A stretch of DNA of 64,000 nt from Brevundimonas vesicularis (GTDB lineage: Bacteria > Pseudomonadota > Alphaproteobacteria > Caulobacterales > Caulobacteraceae), in assembly GCF_014204545.1 (NCBI RefSeq), contig NZ_JACHLJ010000001.1, positions 682,001 to 746,000 of the forward strand, given 5' to 3'. Below are positions 39,635 through 48,513 of the stretch, one piece after another. The notes under the pieces are model-generated. The model saw nothing but the letters and a program-made list of their open reading frames with translations, did no database searches and was not told the origin of the DNA. Both the position numbers and the translations under genes were made by a program. Every line of letters begins with the position of its first letter. Within the stretch, counting starts at the first letter, position 1.

Positions 39635-40263
39635 TACGCCTGGCCTCCCGCCTTCTCGTCGCCGGGCAGGACCGGCGCGGGGTATTCGGCGCCCTCCCAG
39701 GGCGATAGGAAATCGAAGGTGCGGAACTCTTGGGTCAGCTTGACCGGCTCATAGACCACGCGGCGCTGTTCCTCGTCGTAGCGGACCTCGACATAGCCCG
39801 TCATCGGGAAGTCCTTGCGCAGCGGATGGCCTTCAAAGCCATAGTCCGTCAGCAGGCGACGCATGTCCGGGTGGCCCGAGAACAGCATGCCGTACATGTC
39901 GTAGGCTTCACGCTCGAACCAGTTGGCGGCCGGATAGGCCGAGATGACCGACGGCACCGGCTGGGTCTCATCGGTCGAGACCTTGACCCGCAGGCGCGCG
40001 TTCCGCGTCATCGACAGCAGGTGATAGACCACCTCGAACCGCTCCTTGCGATCCGGATAGTCCACGCCGCACAGGTCGAGCAGTTGCTGGAAGCCGAACT
40101 GATCGCGCAGCGTCGTCAGCACCTCGACGATCCGCTCGCGCGGCGCGACCAGCGTCAGTTCACCGAACGCCACCTGAGCCTCAACGCCCAAGGCCCCGAC
40201 CATCTCGGCGCCCAGCGGCGTCAGCGCGGCTTCGTGTTGCGCTTGAACAGCCAGAGAGGTCAT
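39634..40263 (-). CDS. nuoC: NADH-quinone oxidoreductase subunit C
   Basis: 30-kDa subunit of the complex I peripheral arm. The ATG at 40263 overlaps the nuoB stop by four bases and gives 209 residues. Conserved sequence includes [15 protein letters not shown] (about 60-74) and the signature ERSAYDM-type [40 protein letters not shown] (about 120-160, cited in parts). A longer frame to 40383 is open but overlaps nuoB. Confidence 0.96.
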   Translation of the reverse strand: MTSLAVQAQHEAALTPLGAEMVGALGVEAQVAFGELTLVAPRERIVEVLTTLRDQFGFQQLLDLCGVDYPDRKERFEVVYHLLSMTRNARLRVKVSTDETQPVPSVISAYPAANWFEREAYDMYGMLFSGHPDMRRLLTDYGFEGHPLRKDFPMTGYVEVRYDEEQRRVVYEPVKLTQEFRTFDFLSPWEGAEYPAPVLPGDEKAGGQA

Positions 40264-40868
40264 CGGTCGATGGTCCCCGTGCGACGGATCTTCTTCTGCA
40301 GTTGCAGCAGGCCATAGAGCAACGCCTCGGCCGTCGGCGGACAGCCGGGCACATAGACGTCCACCGGCACCACGCGGTCGCAACCGCGCACGACGCTATA
40401 ACTATAGTGGTAGTAGCCGCCGCCGTTGGCGCAGCTGCCCATCGACACGACATAGCGCGGATCGGGCATCTGGTCGTAGACCTTTCGGATAGCCGGGGCC
40501 ATCTTGTTGGTCAGGGTGCCGGCGACGATCATCAGATCCGACTGACGCGGGCTGGCGCGCGGCGCCATGCCGAAGCGTTCGACGTCGAAGCGCGGCATCG
40601 ACATCTGGATCATCTCGACGGCGCAGCAGGCCAGGCCGAACGTCATCCACATCAACGAGCCGGTGCGGGCCCAGTTGATGACGTCGTCGGCGGCGGCGAC
40701 CAGATAGCCGCGCTCGCCGAGCTCCATGTTCACGGCCTCGAAGAACTTGTCGTGGACCTTGGGGTCATAACCCTCGACGGTCGAACGCGCGCTGGCGCCG
40801 GCCGGAACCAGCGGCGCGCCCGATGCGGACACCAGGCCTGCGGGCTTGGAAGCGGCGACTACTCCCAT
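40260..40868 (-). CDS. nuoB: NADH-quinone oxidoreductase subunit B
   Basis: PSST subunit of complex I carrying cluster N2, the last cluster before quinone. Cluster ligands are the adjacent Cys pair in [11 protein letters not shown], the Cys of [10 protein letters not shown] and [14 protein letters not shown]. The ATG at 40868 gives 202 residues with a Pro/Ala-rich N-terminal extension of about 30 residues. The start lies inside the 3' end of nuoA (10-base overlap). Confidence 0.97.
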   Translation of the reverse strand: MGVVAASKPAGLVSASGAPLVPAGASARSTVEGYDPKVHDKFFEAVNMELGERGYLVAAADDVINWARTGSLMWMTFGLACCAVEMIQMSMPRFDVERFGMAPRASPRQSDLMIVAGTLTNKMAPAIRKVYDQMPDPRYVVSMGSCANGGGYYHYSYSVVRGCDRVVPVDVYVPGCPPTAEALLYGLLQLQKKIRRTGTIDR

Positions 40869-41236
40869 TCCAGGGCTCCCTTCTTCCATTCGTAGATGAA
40901 GCCGATGGTCAGAACGCCCAGGAAGACCATCATCGACCAGAAGGCGAACACCATGCCGGCGTGCGACAAATCGAACATCGACACCGCCCACGGGAACAGG
41001 AAGGCGACTTCCAGGTCGAAGATAATGAACAGGATCGACACCAGATAGAAGCGGATGTCGAACTTCATCCGGGCATCGTCAAAGGCGTTGAAGCCGCACT
41101 CATAGGCCGACAGCTTCTCGCTATCGGGGCTCTTCGGCGCCAGCAGCAGCGGCAGCACGATGAAAAGAATGCCGATGAAGGCGGCTACGCCGGCGAAGAC
41201 CAGGACCGGGAGATATTCGAGAAGGAATGCGTTCAT
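40859..41236 (-). CDS. nuoA: NADH-quinone oxidoreductase subunit A
   Basis: Membrane subunit of complex I at the junction of the two arms. The 125-residue protein has three transmembrane helices and the conserved loop [20 protein letters not shown] between helices 1 and 2 and [12 protein letters not shown] after it. The ATG at 41236 ([10 protein letters not shown]) is the usual start. It is the first gene of the nuo operon, with a promoter-like sequence about 40 bases upstream. Confidence 0.97.
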   Translation of the reverse strand: MNAFLLEYLPVLVFAGVAAFIGILFIVLPLLLAPKSPDSEKLSAYECGFNAFDDARMKFDIRFYLVSILFIIFDLEVAFLFPWAVSMFDLSHAGMVFAFWSMMVFLGVLTIGFIYEWKKGALEWE

Positions 41237-41277
41237 TCGAAGAACCTCGTCCGCCGGGGAGAGGCGGGATTCGGCGC

Positions 41278-41306
41278 TTCTTAGACCCAAGACCGCCGCC
41301 GTTCAA
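41278..41306 (-). promoter_or_regulatory. Candidate sigma70-type promoter of the nuo operon
   Basis: On the minus strand TTGAAC and TAAGAA are separated by 17 bases, placing transcription start about 35 bases before the nuoA ATG. It is the only well-spaced pair I find in the 205-bp region between nuoA and the divergent AbgT gene. Sequence match only. Confidence 0.4.
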
Positions 41307-41441
41307 ACCCCTGCGGCCATTGGATTTTCATTGAGAACGGCTCGCAACTTTGCGCGCCATATGTCGCAGGGCCGATGCTTGCGCGCCGCCGGGCTGCAAA
41401 GGCCTATTGGCGAGCCGATCGCGTAACCGAAAGTCATCCGA

Positions 41442-43073
41442 ATGAGCCTAGCCAGCCGCGCCCTGAACGCTGTCGAACGGATCGGCAATCGACTGCCCGA
41501 TCCCGTCTTCCTGTTCCTGTGGCTGATCGGCGGTCTGATCGTGCTTAGCATGGTCGGCGCCGGCCTGGGCTGGTCGGCCGTCAATCCAGTCACCGGCGAT
41601 CAGCTGGTCGCCAAGAGCCTGCTGTCGGCCGAGAATCTGGAACAGTTGATCATCGGCATGCCGCGCACCCTGGCGGACTTCCCGCCCCTAGGCATCGTCA
41701 TCACCATCATCTATGGCGCGTCCGTCGCCGAACGGGCCGGGATGTTCGCCACCGCCATTCGCGGCGCCCTGCTGAACGCCCCGCGTTCCATACTGACGCC
41801 CGTCGTTGTGATCACCGGCATGGTGTCCCATCATGCGTCGGACGCCTCCTATGTTGTGGTCATCCCGCTGGCGGCCGTCATCTTCGCCGCTGCGGGCCGC
41901 CATCCGCTGGCGGGTCTGGCCGCAGGCTTCGCCGCCGTGTCGGGCGGATACGCCGGCAACCTGTTCCCCGGCGCCAGCGACGCCTTGATCCTGGGCATCA
42001 CCGAGCCGGCCGCCCGCCTGATCGATCCGTCCTATTCGGTCAACATCGCCGGCAACTGGTTCTTCATCGTGGGAGTCGTCTTCGTCTTCACCCCCATCGT
42101 CTGGTTCCTGACTGACCGGGTGATCGAGCCGCGCCTTGGCGTCTGGAAGCCGTCAGAGGGTGTCGCCGCACCGAACGCCTCGGAAAAACAGCCCCTGACC
42201 GCGGCCGAAAAGCGTGGTCTGAGGTTCGCCGGCCTGGCGCTTCTCGGCATGATCGCGCTTTGGGCCCTGCTGACCTTCATACCGGGCTCGCCGTTCGTCG
42301 ATCCCGAGGTGGACCCGGAGCAGAAGTTCAATCCGCTCTACAAGTCCCTGGTCGCCTTCTTCGCCATCACCTTCTTCGTCACCGGCGGCGCCTATGGGGC
42401 CGGAGCCGGCACGATCCAGTCGCACCGCGACATGGTCACGATGATGCGCGACGGGATCGCGCAACTGGCGCCCTATATCGTGCTGGCCTTCTTCGCCGCC
42501 CATTTCGTGGCCATGTTCAACTGGTCGGGCCTTGGGCCGATCCTGGCGGTGAATGCGGCGGCGGGCCTGAAGACCCTGGCCCTGCCCGCCCCTCTGCTGT
42601 TGATCTGCGTCGTCTTCGTCTCCTGCTTCTTCGACCTGTTCATCGGCTCGGCCTCGGCCAAGTGGTCGGCCCTGGCGCCGATCGTGGTGCCGATGTTCAT
42701 GCTGCTGGGCATTTCGCCCGAGATGACGACCGCCGCCTATCGCATGGGCGATTCCGTCACCAACATCGCCACGCCGTTGATGAGCTACTTCCCGCTGATC
42801 CTGACCTTCGCCCAGCGATGGGATCCGCGATTCGGCCTTGGCTCCCTGATGGCGACCATGCTGCCCTACGCCGGGGCCTTCCTGGTCGCGGGCTTGGCGA
42901 TGGTGGCGGCCTGGGTCGCCTTCGACCTGCCGCTGGGGCCGGGCGTCGGCGTCCACTATGAGCCGCCGCCTCCTGCCGTGGCGGCCCATGAGCCTGCCGA
43001 CGGCGGCTTAGCGGGCCCGCACAGCCCGCCCCAGGCGGCGATCGTCACACCGTCCACAGCCCCATCGCGTTGA
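41442..43073 (+). CDS. AbgT-family transporter
   Basis: Inner-membrane transporter of the AbgT family, whose members import p-aminobenzoyl-glutamate (E. coli AbgT) or export sulfonamides/PABA (MtrF, YdaH). The 543-residue protein has about 12 hydrophobic segments, the opening RLPDPVFLFLWLIGGLIVLS typical of the family, the hairpin region VVITGMVSHHASDASYVVVIPL, FPGASDALI, and SASAKWSALAPIVVPMF. The C-terminal 40 residues are a Pro/Ala-rich cytoplasmic tail. No abgA/abgB hydrolase genes are adjacent, so direction and substrate cannot be inferred here. Confidence 0.9.
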   Translation: MSLASRALNAVERIGNRLPDPVFLFLWLIGGLIVLSMVGAGLGWSAVNPVTGDQLVAKSLLSAENLEQLIIGMPRTLADFPPLGIVITIIYGASVAERAGMFATAIRGALLNAPRSILTPVVVITGMVSHHASDASYVVVIPLAAVIFAAAGRHPLAGLAAGFAAVSGGYAGNLFPGASDALILGITEPAARLIDPSYSVNIAGNWFFIVGVVFVFTPIVWFLTDRVIEPRLGVWKPSEGVAAPNASEKQPLTAAEKRGLRFAGLALLGMIALWALLTFIPGSPFVDPEVDPEQKFNPLYKSLVAFFAITFFVTGGAYGAGAGTIQSHRDMVTMMRDGIAQLAPYIVLAFFAAHFVAMFNWSGLGPILAVNAAAGLKTLALPAPLLLICVVFVSCFFDLFIGSASAKWSALAPIVVPMFMLLGISPEMTTAAYRMGDSVTNIATPLMSYFPLILTFAQRWDPRFGLGSLMATMLPYAGAFLVAGLAMVAAWVAFDLPLGPGVGVHYEPPPPAVAAHEPADGGLAGPHSPPQAAIVTPSTAPSR

Positions 43074-43099
43074 GGGGCGCGTTTCTCCGAAAAGGTCGC

Positions 43100-43128
43100 T
43101 TGACGCGATGTGTCAGCCCGCCTAAACG
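43100..43128 (+). promoter_or_regulatory. Candidate promoter for tRNA-Asp genes
   Basis: TTGACG and TAAACG separated by exactly 17 bases, placing a start site about 35 bases before the first tRNA-Asp. This is the best sigma70-like match in the window. The second tRNA-Asp has no comparable promoter, so both are probably in one transcript. Confidence 0.6.
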
Positions 43129-43169
43129 ACGCCCCTCGCCGGGGCGCACAGCCGCTTCGGCCGGGAAAC

Positions 43170-43246
43170 GCGGGTGTAGCTCAGTTGGTTAGAGTGCCGG
43201 CCTGTCACGCCGGAGGTCGCGGGTTCGAGCCCCGTCACTCGCGCCA
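43170..43246 (+). tRNA. tRNA-Asp (GTC), copy 1
   Basis: A 77-nt cloverleaf with encoded CCA. Acceptor stem GCGGGTG pairs with CACTCGC (one G-T pair), the D-loop region is TAGCTCAGTTGGTTAGAG, the anticodon loop is CTGTCAC with anticodon GTC, and the T-arm contains GGTTCGAGCC. The mature sequence appears identical to copy 2. Confidence 0.97.
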
Positions 43247-43273
43247 CTCTTTCTAGAAATAGAAGAGTGGCGC
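43241..43273 (+). other. Hairpin embracing the 3' end of tRNA-Asp copy 1
   Basis: Perfect 11-bp inverted repeat (GCGCCACTCTT / AAGAGTGGCGC) with an 11-base loop. The left arm includes the last six bases of the tRNA (GCGCCA), so the downstream arm can pair with the tRNA 3' end. No T-run follows directly. Confidence 0.8.
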
Positions 43274-43326
43274 ACACCGCCTTCCCAAAAAGCTTTCGAA
43301 ACAGCTCAAAAGTTTCGACCTGATAC

Positions 43327-43403
43327 GCGGGTGTAGCTCAGTTGGTTAGAGTGCCGGCCTGTCACGCCGGAGGTCGCGGGTTCGAGCCCCGTCACTCGCG
43401 CCA
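43327..43403 (+). tRNA. tRNA-Asp (GTC), copy 2
   Basis: A 77-nt tRNA with encoded CCA, the same sequence as copy 1, beginning 80 bases after it. Anticodon GTC in loop CTGTCAC, T-arm GGTTCGAGCC. The spacer between copies holds another short hairpin (TCGAAAC / GTTTCGA) that may separate the two precursors. Confidence 0.97.
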
Positions 43404-43437
43404 CTTCTTTTCAAGACATCGATAAAAGAAGTGGCGC
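43398..43437 (+). other. Hairpin embracing the 3' end of tRNA-Asp copy 2
   Basis: Perfect 14-bp inverted repeat (GCGCCACTTCTTTT / AAAAGAAGTGGCGC) with a 12-base loop; the left arm includes the tRNA's last six bases. Beyond the tRNA part, the stem differs from that of copy 1, yet both arms have changed to keep pairing. A further repeat (TGGCGCG at 43432 / CGCGCCA) overlaps the right arm and could act as terminator for the convergent glycosyltransferase gene. Confidence 0.8.
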
Positions 43438-43488
43438 GCTCCCGTTTTCGGAAACGCGCCATTCGAACGCGTCGTGGCCTTCGCCGCC

Positions 43489-44739
43489 TCAGTGCAGCGG
43501 CAAGGCAACATCCGAATTCACGAACGCCGCTTCGCCCGTCAGCTCGCCATAGACCATGCACAGATCCTCGAAGACGCGGTTCCAGGCGAACCGGCTGACC
43601 GCCTTCTCGCGCGCCGCCCGGCCGATCGCGTCAATATCACGCGCGAACAGGGCCTCGACCGCTTGGGCGTAGTCGTCGGCGTCCGCGCTGGCGGCCAGTT
43701 GCCCCACGCTTTCGTCGACGGTTTCGGCGACCCCGCCCGCATTGACTCCGACCACGGGGCGACCGCAGGCCATCGCTTCCAACACGATCAGTCCGAACGG
43801 CTCTTTGTCATTGGCATGAACGAAGGCGTCGCAGCTGGCGATGATCTTGGCGACCGCCCTGGGATCGCTTTCATAGGGCATGGAGATGACGCGGTCCTCT
43901 TCCGGCATTCCCGCGCCTGCGCCGACCAGCACCAGGTGATAGGGCGCGCCTAGCTTCTGAACCGCCTCGATCAGCACGTCGACGTTCTTTTCCTTGGCTG
44001 GACGACCGGCGAAGCACAGCAGGCGCGCGTCGTCGCCCAGGCCCAGCTGTTTCAGCAGCCACTGGCGGTCGCGACGTTCCGGCCGGAAGGTGTCGATCTC
44101 CACGCCCAGCGGCCGAATGACGATGTTGTTCACACCGGCCTCCTCCAGACGCCGCGCGATGAAGCGGCTGGGCGACACAACCCGGTCGAACTGGGAAAAG
44201 AGCTTGGCCCAGCGCTTCTCCACCGGCTTCTTGGCCCATTCACCGAAGTGCAGCGCCGCCAGCCCAGCCGGGTCGGAGTGGCAGAAACCGACGACCGGGC
44301 ATCCGACTCGCTGCCCGGCCTCCAAAGCCCCCTGCCCCGGCGTGTAAGGGTCGCCGGCCTCGATGATTGACGGCTTCATCGCCGCCACCCAGGCGCTCCA
44401 GCGTTTGACTGAACTGGGCCAGCGATAGCCGTCGCCGAACGGCAGCTTGGTCGCCCGCAGTTGCACGATGCCGTCGGCCCTCGCCTTATGACGGGCGCCG
44501 GGCACGATCAGGGAGTGACTGACCCCCGGCCGATTGGCCTCGATCCACGCCTTCTTGGACAGGATATAGCGCTTCACCCCGCCCGAGCGCGGCGCATAGA
44601 GCATTGTGGTGTCCACCAGCCGGGGCCGCTCGTCCATCGCCGCCGCCTTCAGGGCCCGCAGCGTATCGGCGACTTCCACGTCCAGCCCCGGAATCAGTCG
44701 GAGTTCGCTTTCCTGGACGTCGAGGTCTGTCATGCTCAT
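43489..44739 (-). CDS. Glycosyltransferase family 4-like protein
   Basis: Predicted cytoplasmic GT-B glycosyltransferase. The N-terminal Rossmann domain shows YAPRSGGVKRYILSKKAWIEA, a donor-independent GT4 start, and the C-terminal domain has FAGRPAKEKNVDVLIEAVQKLG followed by the donor-binding segment DKEPFGLIVLEAMACGRPVVGVNAGGVAE (quoted in parts), with the EX7E-like Glu pair. The ATG at 44739 gives 416 residues; a GTG at 44799 would add 20. No transmembrane segment. It stands alone, so the acceptor (exopolysaccharide, glycolipid or other) is unknown. Confidence 0.88.
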   Translation of the reverse strand: MSMTDLDVQESELRLIPGLDVEVADTLRALKAAAMDERPRLVDTTMLYAPRSGGVKRYILSKKAWIEANRPGVSHSLIVPGARHKARADGIVQLRATKLPFGDGYRWPSSVKRWSAWVAAMKPSIIEAGDPYTPGQGALEAGQRVGCPVVGFCHSDPAGLAALHFGEWAKKPVEKRWAKLFSQFDRVVSPSRFIARRLEEAGVNNIVIRPLGVEIDTFRPERRDRQWLLKQLGLGDDARLLCFAGRPAKEKNVDVLIEAVQKLGAPYHLVLVGAGAGMPEEDRVISMPYESDPRAVAKIIASCDAFVHANDKEPFGLIVLEAMACGRPVVGVNAGGVAETVDESVGQLAASADADDYAQAVEALFARDIDAIGRAAREKAVSRFAWNRVFEDLCMVYGELTGEAAFVNSDVALPLH

Positions 44740-45051
44740 GGAGTGTTCTCGCCTGGTCTGGGCTGTCGAACGCCGGAGGGGTTCGATGGATGCGTCCACG
44801 GGACGCAGCCTCTAAGACCGTTCGACGCCCGTAAACCCGGGCGCGGCAAAGCTCAAGTGCACGCCGTCGCGATTTCCTCCGCATTCGGCCTATGAGGCAT
44901 CGACGAGCGAACGCGGGTCGCATTACAGGATTACTTAAGGACCTTCGCGGCCTTGCATTCGCCTCAAATTCGATAAACTTGGAACGCTGGCGCGGACCCT
45001 GCTAAGGGGTCTCCCGTAACGTGACGCGTGACCACCAGGGGTTTCTACCGA

Positions 45052-48000
45052 ATGCGTATTTTGCTCGCGACCGCCGTGGCGATCGCCCCCTTGATGGTCG
45101 CCACCGGATCCCAGGCCGAGATCGTCATCTCGAACGCCCAGACCACGCCGATCCAGACGTCCAATGCGACCGGCGCCGCCGCCGACAACATCCGCATCGC
45201 CAGCGGCGGCAGCGTCGCCGTCGCCTCGGGCGCGGCGGTTACGCTCAACAGCAACAACACGGTCGATCTGGACAGCGGCAGCTCGATCACGATGGACAAG
45301 TCGGCTGACGGCTCGACGGGTCTTCTGGTCAACGGGGGCAACACCGGCTCGGTGATCGTCGGCGGCTCGATCACGGTCAACGATACGCTGGAGACAGCGG
45401 ACATCAAGGACACCGACGGCGACGGCGATTTGGACGGCCCGTTCGCCACCGGAACCGGTCGCTATGGCGTACGGGTCACCGGCGCCTCGCCCTTCACTGG
45501 CAACATCCTGGTCGAGGGCACGGGCGCGATCGCGGTCGAGGGCAACAACTCGTACGGCCTGTCCGTCGAATCCGCCTTGAACGGCAAGCTTCAGAGCCTG
45601 GGCACGGTGCGTGTGACCGGTAACGACAGCGCCGCCATCCGCACCACAGGCCCGATTTCCGGCAACGTTGACCTTGCCGGCTCCATCTCGGCGCTAGGCG
45701 CCAATGCGACGGGTGTGTCCATCGAGGGCGATGTCGGCGGTGCGCTCAAAATCCATTCCTCCGTGGTGGCCACGGGCTATCGCTACACCACCCCGCCGCC
45801 CGCGCGTCCGACGACCGGCACGTTTGACAACGCCACGACCCTGTTCCTCGACGAACTCGACGCCGACGATCTGCTGCAAGGCGGACCGGCCGTGCGCGTC
45901 GGCGCCAATGTCGCCGGCGGCGTGCTGCTGGACAAGGCGCTCGCCTATTCCGAGGCTGGCATCGAGGGCGACGACGACAAGGACGGCGTCAAGAACGGCG
46001 ACGAGGACGATGACGGCGACGGCATCAAGAACCGCGACGATCCGGACCGTGACGGCGACGGCATCCCGGACGCCAGCGAGACAGCCGCCTCCATCACGTC
46101 ATTGGGCGGCGCGCCTGCGCTGCTGATCGGTTCGACGACCAATACCGTGACCCTCGGCGCCGTCGGTACAGGCGATGCGGCCTATGGCTTGATCAACCGC
46201 GGCACCATTGTCGGCTCCGGCCTCTATTCCGGCGTGGAGTCGCGCGCCGTGCAACTCGGCGTGACCGGCGGCCAGGCCGTCAATGTCGTCGGCGGCGTGC
46301 GCAACGAGGGCGGCATCTCATCGACCGCCGTCGACGCCAACGCCACGGGTCTCTGGATCGGCTCGGGCGTGACCGCTCCGACGATCAACAACTCGGGCGC
46401 CATTCAGGCCGTCGCCTCGGGCAAGCAGGCCCAGAGCGCGACCGGCATTCTGATCGGCGCAGGCGCCAACGTCGGCTCACTGACCAACACCGGCAATCTG
46501 GTCGCCTCTTTCGGCGGCAATCAGGGTTCGGCCACCGTTATTCGTGACCAGTCCGGCAGCCTGACCCAGCTGAACAACGCCGGTTCGATCATCGGCTCGC
46601 TCACCCCTAACACCGACGATACAAATCCGGTCACGGGCAAGGTGACCGCCATCGACGTCTCGGCCAACACGACCGGCGTCACCCTGCGGCAGTACGGCAT
46701 CGCCGCCGCTGCAGGCAGCACCGCGACGGACACGGACAAGGACGGCGTGCCGGACGCGAACGAGCCGGCCATCGTCGGCGCGATCAAGCTGGGCTCGGGC
46801 GCCGACACGCTCAATATCGAAAACGGCGTCGTCAACGGCGACATCGATTTCGGCGCTGGCGCCGACCGGCTGAACATTAGCGGCGGCGCGGTCGTGACCG
46901 GCGCCATCGCCAACAGCGACGGCCTGCTGGACATCAACGTGTCCAAGGGCACACTGGCCGCGACCCAGACCGGCGCCACGGCGATCTCCAACCTGAACAT
47001 CGGCGCCGAAGGGACATTGCTGGTCAATCTTGACCCCGCCAACGACCGCGCTGGCGGCTTCAACGTCAACGGCAACGCGACCCTGGCGACCGGCTCTACC
47101 CTGGGCGTGCGCTTCTCGTCGCTGATCGATCAGCCTGAGCGGTTCAACGTCATCACCGCCGGCACGCTGAATGTGGGTCAGATCAACCAGACCCTGCTGT
47201 CGGACAACTCGCCCTATCTTTACGTCGTGCAGGGCGGCGTGGCCGGCAACACCGTCTATGTCGATGCGCGTCGCCGTACGGCCTCCGAGGCCGGGCTGAT
47301 CCCGGTCGAGGCGTCCGCCTACGACGCCGTCTATGGCGCGCTGGGATCCAATGAGGCGCTGCGCAATCTGTTCCTGTCGCAGACGTCGCGCGACGGCTTC
47401 ATCGACGCCTACGAGCAGATGCTGCCCGACCACTCGGGCGGCCCTCTGATGTCTCTGTCGGCCGGGGTGGACGCGGTCACTCGCGCACTGACCGGCCGCA
47501 ACGCCGCCGCGGCGCCGGGTGAGACCAGCGCCTGGGTGCAGGAGATCAACTTCTACGCCGACAAGGACAAGACCGACTCCTACGGCTTCCGCTCGGAAGG
47601 CTTCGGCGTCGCTGGCGGCGTCGAAAAGGGCACCAGCCTGGGCGCCGTCGGCATCTCGGCCGCCTTCACCTCGTCCGACATCAAGGATCCCGAGGCCGAA
47701 GCAGAAGAGGTCCTGTCCGCCAACCTGCTGGAGTTGGGCCTCTACTGGCGTGCTCAGGGTCAGTACTGGACGACTTGGGCCCGTGCGGCTGGCGGTTACG
47801 CCTCCTTCAGCGCCGATCGCTCTCTGGTCGCCACGGGCGTCTATCTGAACAACAAGTCCGACTGGCACGGCTGGACGGCGGCGGTCGCCGGCGGCGCCTC
47901 GTATGAGCGAAACTTCGGCCGTCTGAACATCCGCCCCGAAATCTACGGCGAGTATTTCAGCCTGTCGGAAGGTTCGCGCAGCGAGAAGGGCGGCGGCGAC

Positions 48001-48345
48001 GGCTTCGATCTCGACATCGATTCGCGCGACAGCCACATCTTCTCGGCGGTGGCGGCGATGAACGTCGGCTATGGCTTCGGCCGCAACGGTTGGATCCGTC
48101 CCGAACTGCGCGTCGGCTATCGTCAGAACATCTCGGTCGACGCCGGCGAAACCATCGCTCGCTTCGCCAGCGGCGGCCCGGACTTCATTCTGTCGCCGGA
48201 CGCCATCGAAGGCGGCGGGCCGATCCTGGGCTTCCGCCTGAACTTCGGCAACGAACTGGGCATGCTGTCGCTGACCGGCGACGCGGAGCTGCTGGAAGAC
48301 TACGTCCGCTACTCGCTGCTGCTGCGGGCCAGCTTCCGCTTCTGA
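45052..48345 (+). CDS. Autotransporter with thrombospondin-3-like Asp repeats
   Basis: Type V secreted surface protein of 1097 residues. Signal peptide about 1-22 (MRILLATAVAIAPLMVATGSQA), a Gly/Asn/Val-rich beta-helical passenger (about 23-800), and a C-terminal beta-barrel translocator (about 823-1097) ending in SFRF with terminal Phe. Three Asp-rich calcium-binding-type stretches interrupt the passenger: about 120-130 (DTDGDGDLDG), about 307-343 (repeats such as DDDGDGIKNRDD) and about 560-571 (DTDKDGVPDANE). GSGADTLNIENG and GAGADRLNISGG show the beta-helix turns. The ATG at 45052, after AGGGG, is preferred over the GTG at 45028. Function of the passenger unknown. Confidence 0.92.
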   Translation: MRILLATAVAIAPLMVATGSQAEIVISNAQTTPIQTSNATGAAADNIRIASGGSVAVASGAAVTLNSNNTVDLDSGSSITMDKSADGSTGLLVNGGNTGSVIVGGSITVNDTLETADIKDTDGDGDLDGPFATGTGRYGVRVTGASPFTGNILVEGTGAIAVEGNNSYGLSVESALNGKLQSLGTVRVTGNDSAAIRTTGPISGNVDLAGSISALGANATGVSIEGDVGGALKIHSSVVATGYRYTTPPPARPTTGTFDNATTLFLDELDADDLLQGGPAVRVGANVAGGVLLDKALAYSEAGIEGDDDKDGVKNGDEDDDGDGIKNRDDPDRDGDGIPDASETAASITSLGGAPALLIGSTTNTVTLGAVGTGDAAYGLINRGTIVGSGLYSGVESRAVQLGVTGGQAVNVVGGVRNEGGISSTAVDANATGLWIGSGVTAPTINNSGAIQAVASGKQAQSATGILIGAGANVGSLTNTGNLVASFGGNQGSATVIRDQSGSLTQLNNAGSIIGSLTPNTDDTNPVTGKVTAIDVSANTTGVTLRQYGIAAAAGSTATDTDKDGVPDANEPAIVGAIKLGSGADTLNIENGVVNGDIDFGAGADRLNISGGAVVTGAIANSDGLLDINVSKGTLAATQTGATAISNLNIGAEGTLLVNLDPANDRAGGFNVNGNATLATGSTLGVRFSSLIDQPERFNVITAGTLNVGQINQTLLSDNSPYLYVVQGGVAGNTVYVDARRRTASEAGLIPVEASAYDAVYGALGSNEALRNLFLSQTSRDGFIDAYEQMLPDHSGGPLMSLSAGVDAVTRALTGRNAAAAPGETSAWVQEINFYADKDKTDSYGFRSEGFGVAGGVEKGTSLGAVGISAAFTSSDIKDPEAEAEEVLSANLLELGLYWRAQGQYWTTWARAAGGYASFSADRSLVATGVYLNNKSDWHGWTAAVAGGASYERNFGRLNIRPEIYGEYFSLSEGSRSEKGGGDGFDLDIDSRDSHIFSAVAAMNVGYGFGRNGWIRPELRVGYRQNISVDAGETIARFASGGPDFILSPDAIEGGGPILGFRLNFGNELGMLSLTGDAELLEDYVRYSLLLRASFRF

Positions 48346-48367
48346 TCGCAGCTTGATCCAAACAACG

Positions 48368-48399
48368 AAAGGCCGCCGGAGCAATCCGGCGGCCTTTTT
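48368..48399 (+). terminator. Terminator between autotransporter and tRNA-Val (bidirectional)
   Basis: AAAGGCCGCCGGA, a four-base loop and TCCGGCGGCCTTT followed by TT form a 13-bp perfect stem. It lies 23 bases after the autotransporter stop, and on the minus strand it is followed by TTTCG, so it probably also ends the tRNA-Val transcript. Confidence 0.9.
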
Positions 48400-48402
48400 G
48401 TT

Positions 48403-48479
48403 TGGTAGGCGGCGACGGGTTCGAACCGCCGACCCTCTCGGTGTAAACGAGATGCTCTGACCAGCTGAGCTAGCCGCCC
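48403..48479 (-). tRNA. tRNA-Val (TAC)
   Basis: A 77-nt tRNA on the minus strand with encoded CCA. Acceptor GGGCGGC pairs with GCCGCCT (terminal G-T), D-arm GCTCAGCTGGTCAGAGC, anticodon stem TCTCG / CGAGA around loop TTTACAC (anticodon TAC), and T-arm GGTTCGAACC. It lies just upstream of hup on the same strand as hup and lon. Confidence 0.96.
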
Positions 48480-48513
48480 CCAAGGGCAGAGACGGGCTTA
48501 TGCCCGTCGCGCC

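Noticed and set aside
43170..43403. Duplicated tRNA-Asp considered as attachment site (attL/attR) of an integrative element
   Set aside because: Only 80 bases lie between the copies and there is no integrase nearby, so this is simple tandem gene duplication.
43346..43561. A 71-codon minus-strand ORF across the second tRNA-Asp
   Set aside because: It reads through a tRNA gene and its hairpin. Its C-terminal sequence is the usual false translation seen on the reverse strand of tRNAs.
44800..45051. A promoter for the autotransporter (TTGGAA, 17 bases, CTAAGG, near 44980-45010)
   Set aside because: Spacing fits, but the -10 is poor and the 250-bp region has several equally weak candidates; not listed as a feature.
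46477..48483. A 668-codon antisense frame across the autotransporter
   Set aside because: It runs through the terminator and part of tRNA-Val and has shadow-like composition; the sense frame has signal peptide, repeats and barrel.
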